NCBI GenBank assembly: GCA_012729535.1
Contig: JAAYCY010000055.1
Coordinates: 166,854 to 230,853 of the forward strand
Source of the DNA: Methanomicrobiales archaeon
GTDB lineage: Archaea; Halobacteriota; Methanomicrobia; Methanomicrobiales; Methanospirillaceae
Direction: 5' to 3'
DNA length: 64,000 nt
Below the pieces are notes generated by a model. The model saw only the letters and a list, made by a program, of their open reading frames with translations, ran no database searches and had not been told where the DNA came from. The position numbers and the translations under genes were made by a program. Of the stretch, positions 9,835-19,215 are shown piece after piece; within the stretch, counting starts at the first letter, position 1, and every line of letters begins with the position of its first letter.

Positions 9835-9992
9835 GGTGAGATATCAATCGTGATATTTATTTATAGTTCTTGTAATTGGACATTTGCCTGAAATCGTCCA
9901 GAGTATTGAATGATATGAATTGTTCTCCTTTATAAGGTCAATGATTCAGCGGCGAATGTATGGCAGTTTGGACTGATAGGAAAAAAAGAGAT

Positions 9993-11759
9993 TTAATCTA
10001 TATCCTGGTAGTAATATTCTCCTTTACTTTTTTGTTCCCGGTCAAGGTATGATTCAGGTTTGTTGATCCGTGGCCTGCCGCTTATGTCCCGTCTGAAGGT
10101 AACACCAAGCTGGGAAAGGAACATGTTCATCCCGGTTCTCATGTCAAACGGACCCTTTGCTTCTCCCCGGATACCTGGCTCTCCGTCAAAGACCAGGAGC
10201 CGTTCACTGATTATATCAATTACGTAAATATCATGATCGATAACGAGGATAGCTGCTTCTTTTCCTTCGACCTGGTTTCTGAATATTTTTGTCAGTCTGA
10301 CTCTCTGCTCGACATCCAAGTGGGCGCTGGGTTCGTCCAGGACATACAAATCTGCCGGCTGGGAAAGACAGGCAGCTATGGCAACTCTTTGTAGTTCACC
10401 GCCTGAGAGAGTATTTACCGGAAGCTGCAGGATTGGGGTCAGGGTCAGCCCTTCGATGATATCATGCTGGTACTGGGCTGAATCAAAATTTTTTGCTATC
10501 TGCCGCAAGAAAAATTCAACGGTATCTGATGAATCACCCTTGAGGTATTGTGCTTTGTATGAAATTTTGACTGAAGTCTCCATGGATCCTTCATCAGGTT
10601 TTTCAACCCCTGCTAATAGTTTGGCAAAGGTGGATTTTCCTATACCGTTCTGCCCGACAATCCCGATTACTTCACCTGCAAAGATCTCTCCTGGATGAAC
10701 AGTAAGCCCGAACCGGTCAAATGATCGCTTCATCTCCGGAATAATAAGAAGAGGTTCCCTTTGTGCCCCTTCCTTATGAGCTCGGATCTCAAACGTGACC
10801 TGGTAGTCACGGAATCTCACATTTTCTTCAGGCAGAAATCCGTCAAGGTACTGGTTAATACCAACTCTGACACCTTTTGGTCTGGTTATGATACCAAATA
10901 CTGCGGGTTTTCCATAGGCGATATGCACGGTATCAGCAAGCATGTCAAGAATCGCGATGTCGTGCTCGATAAGAATAACTGGTTTTTCGGTAGCCAGTTC
11001 TCTAATGGCCGATGCTGCTGCCATCCGCTGGTAGATATCAAGATACGGTGTCACTTCGTCAAGGAAGTAAAAATCAGCATTACGTGCAAGAGCTGCTGCA
11101 AGAGCTACCCGCTGAAGTTCTCCTCCTGAAAGGTTCTGGATATCCTGGTCAAGAATCTGTCTGATCGAGAGGATGTCTAGGTATTTGTCAAGAGATCCTC
11201 TCTCGTCTGTTGTTTTAAGAAGGTCCCAGACTTTCCCCTGGAAGACTTTTGGAATGACATCAATGTACTGAGGTTTGACTGAAGCTTTAATGGAACCCTT
11301 TGAAAGACGGGTGAGATACTCAAAAAGTTCAGTGCCCGTATATTTCTTTAAGATCTCTTCCCATCTTATTTCCTCAGTGAATATTCCAAGATTGGGACTT
11401 ATCTGTCCGGACAGGATCTTCATTGAGGTTGATTTTCCAATACCGTTTGCCCCGATAACCCCGGTGACTTTTCCTTCAATTGGAGCCGGAAGACCATACA
11501 GGACAAAACTGTTTGGTCCATACCGGTGAGTTGGATATTCTAGTTCCTCTGGAAGTGTGATGATATCAATCGCTTCAAATGGACATTTCTTTACACAGAT
11601 ACCGCAGCCGACACAGAGTTCTTCTGATATGACTGCCTTCCCGTTTTCATCCAGGACGACGGTTTCATCCCCTGTCCTGACTCTGGGGCAGTAAATAATA
11701 CACTCTGTTCCGCATTTACGGGAATGACAGAGATCTTTGTGAACAACGGCTATTCGCAT
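9993..11759 (-). CDS. ribosome recycling ATPase ABCE1/Rli1
   Basis: 588 residues, the normal length for ABCE1. Two [4Fe-4S] clusters occupy the N-terminus, with Cys at 11, 16, 20, 24 and 49, 52, 55, 59. Two ABC ATPase domains follow: Walker A GANGIGKST with signature LSGGELQRVALA, then GQNGIGKST with LSGGELQRVAIA. In archaea this soluble enzyme splits ribosomes after termination or together with Pelota during rescue. It lies 6 bases downstream of an EMC6-like membrane protein gene on the same strand. The divergent genes on the other side encode RqcH and Pelota, so the context is ribosome quality control. Confidence 0.96.
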   Translation of the reverse strand: MRIAVVHKDLCHSRKCGTECIIYCPRVRTGDETVVLDENGKAVISEELCVGCGICVKKCPFEAIDIITLPEELEYPTHRYGPNSFVLYGLPAPIEGKVTGVIGANGIGKSTSMKILSGQISPNLGIFTEEIRWEEILKKYTGTELFEYLTRLSKGSIKASVKPQYIDVIPKVFQGKVWDLLKTTDERGSLDKYLDILSIRQILDQDIQNLSGGELQRVALAAALARNADFYFLDEVTPYLDIYQRMAAASAIRELATEKPVILIEHDIAILDMLADTVHIAYGKPAVFGIITRPKGVRVGINQYLDGFLPEENVRFRDYQVTFEIRAHKEGAQREPLLIIPEMKRSFDRFGLTVHPGEIFAGEVIGIVGQNGIGKSTFAKLLAGVEKPDEGSMETSVKISYKAQYLKGDSSDTVEFFLRQIAKNFDSAQYQHDIIEGLTLTPILQLPVNTLSGGELQRVAIAACLSQPADLYVLDEPSAHLDVEQRVRLTKIFRNQVEGKEAAILVIDHDIYVIDIISERLLVFDGEPGIRGEAKGPFDMRTGMNMFLSQLGVTFRRDISGRPRINKPESYLDREQKSKGEYYYQDID

Positions 11760-11765
11760 GGGATA

Positions 11766-12134
11766 TCAGAAATTGATGGTTGTTTCGGAAAGCAGGATAG
11801 TCCAACTGACATACCAGAATGCAAATGTAATAAAACCCTGATAAAACCAGTCTTTTTTCTCCAGTTTAGAGGTGTCTATCTTAATGAGCATGAAAACATG
11901 TTTCTGGATAATTATTGCAGCAAGCATCACCAGTATGGGAAAGAGAAAAGTGCTCCCTGACCCGGCAGATATTGCTGCATTGTTAGTAAAAAAACATATT
12001 ATTCCTGCGATACATCCGGCACCAACAGCAATGAGCGTGCGCGTAATGCGCTTTGTATATTCTGCCGCTTCATCAACGATGGCAGGTGCGGGTTTTTCTT
12101 CGACTTCAATATTCGGGACCGGTTCTTCTGTCAT
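11766..12134 (-). CDS. EMC6-like small membrane protein
   Basis: 122 residues: an acidic Pro-rich N-terminus, then three predicted membrane segments (about residues 33-52, 62-80 and 96-116), with a short charged loop KLEKKDWFYQ before the last. Size, topology and the FYQGFITFAFWYVSW stretch resemble archaeal EMC6-like proteins, which are related to the EMC6 subunit of the eukaryotic ER membrane insertase. The resemblance is by recollection of the family, not by search. It is the first gene of a two-gene operon with ABCE1 and is divergent from RqcH across 55 bases. A role in membrane-protein insertion coupled to translation is inferred. Confidence 0.55.
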   Translation of the reverse strand: MTEEPVPNIEVEEKPAPAIVDEAAEYTKRITRTLIAVGAGCIAGIICFFTNNAAISAGSGSTFLFPILVMLAAIIIQKHVFMLIKIDTSKLEKKDWFYQGFITFAFWYVSWTILLSETTINF

Positions 12135-12189
12135 TGGGGCACCAGTTGTCTTATTTTTTTAGTCATGAGGCCATATCTAATTTGGTATC

Positions 12190-14073
12190 ATGGCAACGGC
12201 ACAGGGGATGAGTGGACTAGACCTCATCACAGTAACTGAGGAGATAACCCGGCTGCTCCCCCTATGGGTTCACAAGGTGTACCTGGATGCAAACCGGTTA
12301 TGCGTTATCAGGCTTAATAGTAAGGAAGCAGGAAAATTTAATCTTCTGATGGAACCTGGCAGAAGAGTTCATCTTGTTCCGGTTCTTCCTGAGATGCCAC
12401 AAATTCCACCCGCTTTTGCAATGTTTCTCCGCAAGTATCTGAGTGGAGGAAGAATTACTTCAATCAGGCAGCAGGGCCTCCAGAGAACGGTAATTATTGA
12501 CATCCGTAAATCAGAACAACTTTTTCATCTGATTATTGAAGTATTTGACGAAGGAAATATCATTCTGTGTGGTGAGGACCTGAATATTATCCAGCCATTG
12601 ACACGGCAGCGGTTTAAAGACCGGGATGTGCTTCCAGGGGTGGCGTATATCTTTCCTCCTCCTGATGTGAGTTTGATTACTCAGGAAGAATTTACTGAAC
12701 GACTCTCTTCAGATGACCGGGATATTGTCAGATCGCTGGCTGTTGGTTCATTTCTTGGTGGCCGGTACGCAGAATATATATGCCTGAAAACCGGGATTGA
12801 AAAAAGCACCCAGGCAAAAGATGCGGATGCTTCTCTCATATACAAGGAAATTCATGATCTGCTGGATATGGCCAGAACATCACCGGTACCGGTGAGTACA
12901 AAGGATGGCTGTCATCCGGTACCGGTCGGAGATGAACTAAAAGCATTTTTTGAATCATTTAATGCTGCTCTTGCTGCATTCTATCCAATTGCTCTTCCGG
13001 CAAAAAAAAGGGAGGAGAAGAAACAGATATCCAGGGAAGAGCGGATAAGGCGCCAGCAGGAAGAAGCAATCAAAAAATTTGAGAAAAATATAACGAGAAA
13101 TGAAGAAATTGCAGCATTATTATACGAGAATTACGGGCTTGTCGATGAGGTAATCTCTACTCTCTCCAAAGCTTCACAGTCACATTCCTGGCAGGAGATT
13201 GCCGATATTCTGCAAAAGGATACTTCTGGCGTGGCAAAGAAGATCATCCGCGTATTTCCTGCTGATGCAGCAGCAGAACTGGATTTATCCCGGCCGGTAA
13301 AGGTGTTTGTCCATGAAAGTATTGACCAGAACGCGGGGAGGTACTATGACCAGGTCAAGAAGTTTAAAAAGAAACTTACCGGTGCAAAGGCTGCCATGCA
13401 GCGTGAAGTCCACCAGGTAAAGACCAGGAAAGTTTTGTATCAGAGACCAAAGAAGAGATGGTTTGACCGGTTCCGGTGGTTTTACACAAGTGATCAGGTA
13501 CTTGTTATTGGTGGACGGGACGCTGGTCAGAATGAAGAACTGATTCGTAAATATCTCGAAGGAGGCGATACCTTTGTCCACGCTGACGTTCATGGAGCAA
13601 GTGTAGTTGTGGTCAAGGGAAAAACTGATGCCATGGACGAAGTTGTGCAATTTGCAGCGGTCTATTCTGGTGCATGGCGGGCGGGTTTTGCATCAGCGGA
13701 TGTGTATGCTGCACGACCTGACCAGGTTTCAAAGACTGCAGAGTCAGGAGAATACCTGTCAAGGGGTTCTTTTGTTGTGAGAGGAGAACGCCAGTGGTTT
13801 CGGGATGTTCCCTTATCGATATGTATCGGTCTTATGAAAACCCCTCAGACCAGGATAATCGGAGGGCCGGCATCTCCTGTACAAAAGTCATCAGAACTCT
13901 ATGTTACCCTTCGTCCAGGAACATTTGAACCAAATGATATCGCAAAAAAGGTTGTCCGTATTCTTCGTGACCGGTTATCTGCAGATGATCAGAAAGCATT
14001 AAAATTTGCTTTAAATACTGAGGCGGTAGCTGGTTTTGTGCCACCCGGAGGATCTGACCTGGTGGAAGGATGA
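12190..14073 (+). CDS. rqcH: RqcH/NEMF-family ribosome quality control protein
   Basis: 627 residues with NFACT architecture: an N-terminal NFACT-N domain to about residue 190, helical and coiled-coil parts from about 265 to 440 (highly charged, KKREEKKQISREERIRRQQ), and a C-terminal NFACT-R (DUF814) domain starting WFDRFRWFYTSDQ. The family binds the 60S/50S-tRNA complex on stalled large subunits and can direct template-free tailing. The DR pair of NFACT-N reads QR here (GLQR, Gln98-Arg99). The last codons overlap pelota by 4 bases (ATGA), showing coupling. It is divergent from the EMC6-like/ABCE1 operon, with a shared 55-base promoter region. Confidence 0.93.
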   Translation: MATAQGMSGLDLITVTEEITRLLPLWVHKVYLDANRLCVIRLNSKEAGKFNLLMEPGRRVHLVPVLPEMPQIPPAFAMFLRKYLSGGRITSIRQQGLQRTVIIDIRKSEQLFHLIIEVFDEGNIILCGEDLNIIQPLTRQRFKDRDVLPGVAYIFPPPDVSLITQEEFTERLSSDDRDIVRSLAVGSFLGGRYAEYICLKTGIEKSTQAKDADASLIYKEIHDLLDMARTSPVPVSTKDGCHPVPVGDELKAFFESFNAALAAFYPIALPAKKREEKKQISREERIRRQQEEAIKKFEKNITRNEEIAALLYENYGLVDEVISTLSKASQSHSWQEIADILQKDTSGVAKKIIRVFPADAAAELDLSRPVKVFVHESIDQNAGRYYDQVKKFKKKLTGAKAAMQREVHQVKTRKVLYQRPKKRWFDRFRWFYTSDQVLVIGGRDAGQNEELIRKYLEGGDTFVHADVHGASVVVVKGKTDAMDEVVQFAAVYSGAWRAGFASADVYAARPDQVSKTAESGEYLSRGSFVVRGERQWFRDVPLSICIGLMKTPQTRIIGGPASPVQKSSELYVTLRPGTFEPNDIAKKVVRILRDRLSADDQKALKFALNTEAVAGFVPPGGSDLVEG

Positions 14074-15095
14074 AAGCAGAAATTGGAGAACTGCAAAGAT
14101 CATTCGGAGAGATTCGGCTTTTTCCTGAAAACAGCGATGATCTCTGGCACCTTCACCATCTGATAATCCCGGGATGTCTTGTTTATGCAACAACACTGAG
14201 GAGTGTCGAAGGCACGCAGGATAAAATCAGGCCTGAAAAACAGGAAAAAAGACCGGTAAGGCTTGGGATACGTGTCCAGGATGTTGAATTTCATGAATAT
14301 TCAATCCGTCTGCGGGTTTTTGGAATTATTGAGTCAGGAGTAGATACTGGTTCTCATCACACCCTTAACCTGGAACCCGGGTATGAGATATCGGTTATCC
14401 GTGCCTGGTCAGGTAATGACCTCGAACGGATAGATCGGGCGATAAAAGGTTCAGCATTTGAAGCACTTCATATCCTGGTCGTTGAAGAGGGTGAAGCAGA
14501 ACTATACCGTATTCATAGTTATGGGCCCCGCCAGGTATGGGCACTTGCATCGGGAAGTGGAAAAACTGCAGAAATAAATACACGGGAAGAATTTTCTCAG
14601 GCAGTAGTAAGCCAGGTATCGCAGGTAACCGGACCTCTGGTTATAGCTGGTCCCGGTTTTATCAAGGAAGAAATAATTTCACGCTTTAAACGAACCAATC
14701 CATCCCGTACAGCCCTCCTTATTACCGGGGATACCAGGACAGGGGGAAGACGGGCAGTACAGGAAGTCATAGGTCAGGGCATCCTTGAAAAGCTGACAGG
14801 CGATCTACAACTGGCAAGGGAAGTTTCATGCCTTGATGAACTGATGCGCAGGATAGGAAAGGATGAACCGGTTGCGTATGGTCTTGCAGACGTATCTGAA
14901 GCCATTTCCTGTGGGGCTGTTCAGACACTGCTTGTTGCTGATTCACTCCTCCGGGATCCGGAAACAGCAGAAATAATCAGAAAAGCGGAGGATATGCGTT
15001 CAGAAGTTATTATTTTTTCAACCCGTTTTGAACCTGGAGAGCGGCTTGTCGGACTAGGAGGTATAGCAGCATTGCTCAGGTACCAAATCAGGTGA
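14070..15095 (+). CDS. pelA: Pelota (Dom34) ribosome rescue factor
   Basis: 341 residues, full length for archaeal Pelota. Start ATG at 14070 overlaps the rqcH stop. The N-terminal Lsm-like domain (to about 130) contains the family segment RSFGEIRLFPENSDDLWHL; the central domain has LHILVVEEGEAELYR; the C-terminal eRF1-3-like domain ends GERLVGLGGIAALLRY. Pelota enters the empty A site of stalled ribosomes with aEF1A and recruits ABCE1 for splitting; ABCE1 is encoded 2.3 kb away on the opposite strand. It is cytoplasmic. A nearby T-rich tract, after 15125, could end the transcript. Confidence 0.95.
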   Translation: MKAEIGELQRSFGEIRLFPENSDDLWHLHHLIIPGCLVYATTLRSVEGTQDKIRPEKQEKRPVRLGIRVQDVEFHEYSIRLRVFGIIESGVDTGSHHTLNLEPGYEISVIRAWSGNDLERIDRAIKGSAFEALHILVVEEGEAELYRIHSYGPRQVWALASGSGKTAEINTREEFSQAVVSQVSQVTGPLVIAGPGFIKEEIISRFKRTNPSRTALLITGDTRTGGRRAVQEVIGQGILEKLTGDLQLAREVSCLDELMRRIGKDEPVAYGLADVSEAISCGAVQTLLVADSLLRDPETAEIIRKAEDMRSEVIIFSTRFEPGERLVGLGGIAALLRYQIR

Positions 15096-15184
15096 AGGAT
15101 CGCATTGGCCTGGCGTGGATGTAGATCCTTTTTTTCGTCTACCGAACCGGTTGTTGTTTAACCCATAATTTCTAATATGTCTGT

Positions 15185-17314
15185 ATGCATCGGCTGGTGA
15201 CTGGATCTCATGACCAGAATCGCTGGATATGTTATATTCTGATTCTTACTTTTTTCGTATTTTCTATCATCTGGTATGCAATTGCTCATGATATCCATGT
15301 CATAGTCTCTCATCTGCTCTATATTCCCGTAATATTAGCATGTTACCGGTTCCCGTATCCGGGTATTCTGTTTACTCTGACAATAATTGGCGGTTATATC
15401 GGAATTGAATACTATGTTCCTGAAAATAACTCAATTGCCCTTGAAACTGTTTTCAGAGGGTTGATTATCCTCCTTATCGGGAGTGTGGTATCCTATCTCT
15501 CGTTGTATGTGCAAAAGCAGGAGATGCGGTACATGCAGTTTTTATCCAGTATTGATACCGGTGTTGTTGTGACTGATAAGGCCGGGACAATTCAGTATGT
15601 AAATCCCTATGCATCTCATATCTTTGACCGCAAGGAATCAGCGGTAGTAAACACCGCCATAGAAACGTATGTGCAGGAACCAAAAGAGATTTCAGATTAT
15701 TTCAAGTCAGGATCACTGGATGAATCCTGTTTGCCGGTTAAAGAACTACTGGTAAACAGACCTGACGGAACCCAGGTTCCTGTAATGATTGCCGGTTATT
15801 CGGAAAAAAAAGGGGATATCATCCTTACCATGACTGATCTTTCAGAAGAGAAGTGCATGGCACACGAACTTGCAACCGGAAAAATGGTTCTGAATACACT
15901 GCTTGATGGGATTTCAGAAGGAGTTTTTCTGTCAGATATTGGCGGGTCTATTATTACTGTTAATAAAGCGTGCATGGAACTGACTGGTTGGATTGAAGGG
16001 ATTAATATCAGTGATAGGTCAGGATTTTTCAGCGAGAAAAGTCATGTACAGTTAAAAAAATCACTCATCAGGTCAGTTTATGATAAATTACGGATAACTA
16101 CGCGGCTGGAATCATCGGATCAGATCCGTATCCGCCATTTTGAGGTTACCCTGACTCCTGTTTCAGATAATCAAGGAAAAATAACAAGAGTTGCAGGGGT
16201 ATTCCATGATATCACAGAACATGAAAAATACCTGAAGCAAATACGTGAGCGTGAAGAATACCAGCGTTCAGTTCTTGACGGGATGCCTCTTGCAACGGTT
16301 GTAATAGATCCTTTGCACATGGTTCGCTCGGTAAACCAGGCTCTGTCCATGCTGTTTGAACAAGATGTCCTCTCTCTTATCGGAACAAAAAACCATGGAA
16401 ACCTTCTCTATCCGGCAGGGGAAAGACCGATGCTTGGGGATCTTTTGATTGAAGAGGATGTGGATGTACTCCTGGAAACGCATTACTGTGGACTGTATTC
16501 GTCTTCTCCAACGGTTCCTGGTGCTTACGAGGTCATAGACTTTTACCCCCATCTTGGAGAAGGCGGAAAGTGGATAAGAAGTACCGGGGCCAGGCTTGTT
16601 GATAACCATGGGAATACCATTGGTGCCATCGAAACTTTTGAAGATTTCTCTTCACAAAAAGAAGCCGAGGAAATCGTCAGGATCAGTGAAGAACGATTTA
16701 AAATTGCATCGAATATTGCAACCGACCTCATCTTTGAATATGAACAGGTAAGTGACCGGATCTCCTGGTTTGGAGATGTTGAAAAATGGCTTGGTCTTGA
16801 TACTTCGGGAAGAGTTAGCACCCTGACCGGATGGTTTACCCTGCTCCATCCGGATGACGTTGACCGGATAAAAAATTCCTTTATTCAGCATGTCCTGAGT
16901 GGGGATCCCATAACTGAGGAACTTAGGATAAAGCATAGGAATGGTTTATACCAGACCTGGGTAATTAAAGCAGTAGCGCTTTACAATGCCCAGTTCCAAC
17001 AGATAAAAACGATTGGAATTGTATCTGATATCAGTGAGATCCGGGCAAACGAAGAGGCAAAGAAAAAAGCACTTGTTGCCATAGAAAAATATATTGAGCA
17101 GTTTGCAATCCTTGGAGATCATATTAGAAATCCACTGCAGGTTATAGCAGGGTATAACGATCTACAGGGTGGAGAATACCAGGAAAAAATTTCCAAACAG
17201 ATAAACCATGTAAACAGGATCGTGGACCAGCTGGATAAGGGCTGGATCGAATCAGAAAGTATCCGTGACTTTCTGCGCCGGCATTATGGAATCTCTGACA
17301 ATGAAAAATTCTGA
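15185..17314 (+). CDS. membrane multi-PAS sensor with orphan H-box, no ATPase domain
   Basis: 709 residues. Four membrane segments lie at about residues 14-33, 38-54, 57-75 and 86-107, forming an MASE-like sensor. At least four PAS domains follow. The C-terminus has an H-box-like segment, GDHIRNPLQVIAGYNDL, with His at residue 646, but only about 64 residues remain and no HATPase domain is visible (no N, G1 or G2 boxes). The protein therefore cannot autophosphorylate in the usual way. It might be phosphorylated by another kinase or act through dimerisation. The stop is well defined and no downstream frame supplies the missing domain, so this looks like its natural length. Confidence 0.85.
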   Translation: MHRLVTGSHDQNRWICYILILTFFVFSIIWYAIAHDIHVIVSHLLYIPVILACYRFPYPGILFTLTIIGGYIGIEYYVPENNSIALETVFRGLIILLIGSVVSYLSLYVQKQEMRYMQFLSSIDTGVVVTDKAGTIQYVNPYASHIFDRKESAVVNTAIETYVQEPKEISDYFKSGSLDESCLPVKELLVNRPDGTQVPVMIAGYSEKKGDIILTMTDLSEEKCMAHELATGKMVLNTLLDGISEGVFLSDIGGSIITVNKACMELTGWIEGINISDRSGFFSEKSHVQLKKSLIRSVYDKLRITTRLESSDQIRIRHFEVTLTPVSDNQGKITRVAGVFHDITEHEKYLKQIREREEYQRSVLDGMPLATVVIDPLHMVRSVNQALSMLFEQDVLSLIGTKNHGNLLYPAGERPMLGDLLIEEDVDVLLETHYCGLYSSSPTVPGAYEVIDFYPHLGEGGKWIRSTGARLVDNHGNTIGAIETFEDFSSQKEAEEIVRISEERFKIASNIATDLIFEYEQVSDRISWFGDVEKWLGLDTSGRVSTLTGWFTLLHPDDVDRIKNSFIQHVLSGDPITEELRIKHRNGLYQTWVIKAVALYNAQFQQIKTIGIVSDISEIRANEEAKKKALVAIEKYIEQFAILGDHIRNPLQVIAGYNDLQGGEYQEKISKQINHVNRIVDQLDKGWIESESIRDFLRRHYGISDNEKF

Positions 17315-17331
17315 TTTTTTTGGTAGTTCCA

Positions 17332-18126
17332 TTAAGAAAATGAAAGTGCAAGTGTCACCGGGCAGTGATCAGAGCCCATAATATCAGTTCTGATACCTGC
17401 TCCGGAAATATTCATCTTTAATTTTTCAGTGACAAAAAAGTAGTCGATTCTCCAGCCAACATTTCTTGTTCTGGCACGGGTTTTATAATCCCACCAGCTG
17501 TACTGGTCTTTTTCCGTAGAAATCATTCTGAAACTGTCAATAAATCCTTCCCCAATGACTTTATCAATCCATTCACGTTCAACCTGCAAAAATCCTGAAA
17601 CATGTTCATTCTCTTTTGGTCTTGCAAGATCAACCGGCTGGTGGGCTGTGTTGACATCCCCGCAAAAAATTACCCTCTCGCCGTTTTCTTCCAGTTCCAA
17701 AATTTTGTTTAGGAATGCATCATAAAACCTGAGTTTATATGAAAGCCTGTCATCTGATGCCCCGCCATTTGGAAAATATACGTTCAGAAGAGTAAACTCA
17801 GGATACCGTGCGGTAATTATCCTGCCTTCCTGGTCAAACTCAGGTCCAAGCCCTCCCATCTCTACCGATTCGGGTTCGGTTTTTGAATAGAGGGCTACTC
17901 CACTGTATCCTTTCCGTTCAGCCGGGTTGATGTAAAAGAAATAACCAGGTATCCGGGTAATATCCGGGTTTAATGTATGACTGTCTGCTTTTGTCTCCTG
18001 CAGGCAGAAGATGTCAGGTTTTTCTCTCGGGAAAAACCCAGATAATGTAACTCCGGGAAGTATCTCTTTTCCACTTACTGCACGCAGACCATTCACATTC
18101 CAGGAAAAAAGCTGGTATTTTTTCAT
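17332..18126 (-). CDS. xthA: exodeoxyribonuclease III / AP endonuclease
   Basis: 264 residues, usual length. It has the endonuclease/exonuclease/phosphatase fold with WNVNGLR near the start, LQETK for the metal-binding Glu, GDVNTAH, and the C-terminal GSDHCPV with catalytic Asp-His. It cleaves DNA at abasic sites during base-excision repair in the cytoplasm. Its start overlaps the stop of the upstream TIM-barrel gene by one base (TAATG), so the two are co-transcribed. It converges with the multi-PAS sensor gene. Confidence 0.95.
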   Translation of the reverse strand: MKKYQLFSWNVNGLRAVSGKEILPGVTLSGFFPREKPDIFCLQETKADSHTLNPDITRIPGYFFYINPAERKGYSGVALYSKTEPESVEMGGLGPEFDQEGRIITARYPEFTLLNVYFPNGGASDDRLSYKLRFYDAFLNKILELEENGERVIFCGDVNTAHQPVDLARPKENEHVSGFLQVEREWIDKVIGEGFIDSFRMISTEKDQYSWWDYKTRARTRNVGWRIDYFFVTEKLKMNISGAGIRTDIMGSDHCPVTLALSFS

Positions 18127-18848
18127 TATCCGATCCCAAATCTCCGAAGAGCAATCAGACTGTTATGGGCTGACCTGAAAGAACCAACATCAATAATACC
18201 CTTAGCTCCATTCGCAAACATACCTGCTGCAACCTGATCAAAGTTTATTGAGCCACGACCGATCTCGAGGTGTTCCTCAGAAAATTCCCTGCTGTCATAC
18301 AGGTAAAAAACCCTGCTGGCTGCTTCATGCAAAAACCTGGGCAGACATCCGTTCACGTGAGCATGACCAATATCAAGAGCAAGAGGGATTTGTGTCACCC
18401 GGTTTAAGTCCTCCGGATGCCGAACCATGTTCCCTTCCCTCCTTCCCATATTTCGAAACAGGAACCTGACCCCATACTCATCGGCAGCAGTGATAAGGTC
18501 AGTACAGGATCTGGCAAGCTGGCGTTTTGCATGAAGAAGATCCGCACCCGCCGAGGTATATCCCGGGTCAACTACTACTTCTGCATTTATTTCAGAGGCC
18601 AGTTCAAAGCGTTCAGTAATTACCGAGACTGCTGCCTGCCTGACCGGTTCGAGAATACTGGCCGGGTTTATTTCCCGCTGGGGAAGGCGAATCATGTATT
18701 TATACGGATATGATTCAAGAAGGCTTACTGCAGGAATCCGATGAACCCCTCCATCTACTATTTCAATCCCCCTGGTTAGCGAACCCAGGCTTTCAAGAGT
18801 AATTTCTAGCGGGGTATCCCGCATACACGTTGTGGAAATCCAGAGCAT
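18126..18848 (-). CDS. sugar-phosphate isomerase/epimerase-like TIM-barrel protein
   Basis: 240 residues, somewhat short for the xylose-isomerase-like (AP endonuclease 2) superfamily. Supporting segments are the N-terminal WISTTCMRD, the strand with EVVVDPGY, a central LFRNMGRREGN and PLALDIGHAHVNG, where Asp and His could bind a metal as in family members. A late YLYDSREFSEEHLEIGRGSINF corresponds to the usual His/Glu region. The substrate is unknown. Translational coupling with xthA suggests a possible DNA-repair link, since endonuclease IV has this fold, but the metal ligands I see are too few to call Nfo. Confidence 0.6.
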   Translation of the reverse strand: MLWISTTCMRDTPLEITLESLGSLTRGIEIVDGGVHRIPAVSLLESYPYKYMIRLPQREINPASILEPVRQAAVSVITERFELASEINAEVVVDPGYTSAGADLLHAKRQLARSCTDLITAADEYGVRFLFRNMGRREGNMVRHPEDLNRVTQIPLALDIGHAHVNGCLPRFLHEAASRVFYLYDSREFSEEHLEIGRGSINFDQVAAGMFANGAKGIIDVGSFRSAHNSLIALRRFGIG

Positions 18849-18981
18849 AGTATCATCAAAGTGATTAATTCAGGTTATTTTTGATATACATATAAAGAAG
18901 GTTCTGTTTCTTATAATGTGTTGTGGATTGCATATCAGGGATCCAAATCTTTTTGCCATCCTTCTTCTCTATACATAAGAT

Positions 18982-19173
18982 ATGGCATTGTCCAAAGATT
19001 CTACAATACTTGAAGTATTACAGGAAAATCCTGAAGCAGGGGCAATATTCGCCCGATTTGGTATGGGGTGCGTTGGTTGTGCTATCAGCCGTGGAGAAAC
19101 TATTGAAGAAGCAGCAGCAGCACATGGAATCCCTATTGCAGACCTGATGTCCGCTCTTGGAATTCCTGCATAA
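18982..19173 (+). CDS. DUF1858 redox-disulfide domain protein
   Basis: 63 residues, all one DUF1858 domain (hybrid-cluster-protein-associated redox disulfide domain). The family pattern is clear: an N-terminal ILEVLQENPEAGAIFARFGMGC, then CVGC (a CxxC pair) and the helical tail ADLMSALGI. ATG at 18982 is chosen over the frame starting at 18923, which is a shadow. The domain usually stands alone or fused to DUF438 or hybrid cluster proteins and is thought to be redox active; its partner here is not obvious. It is monocistronic, convergent with mch. Confidence 0.85.
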   Translation: MALSKDSTILEVLQENPEAGAIFARFGMGCVGCAISRGETIEEAAAAHGIPIADLMSALGIPA

Positions 19174-19215
19174 TCTTTTTTTAATCTGTTTTCAGAACGA
19201 TATTCAGTAAAAAAG

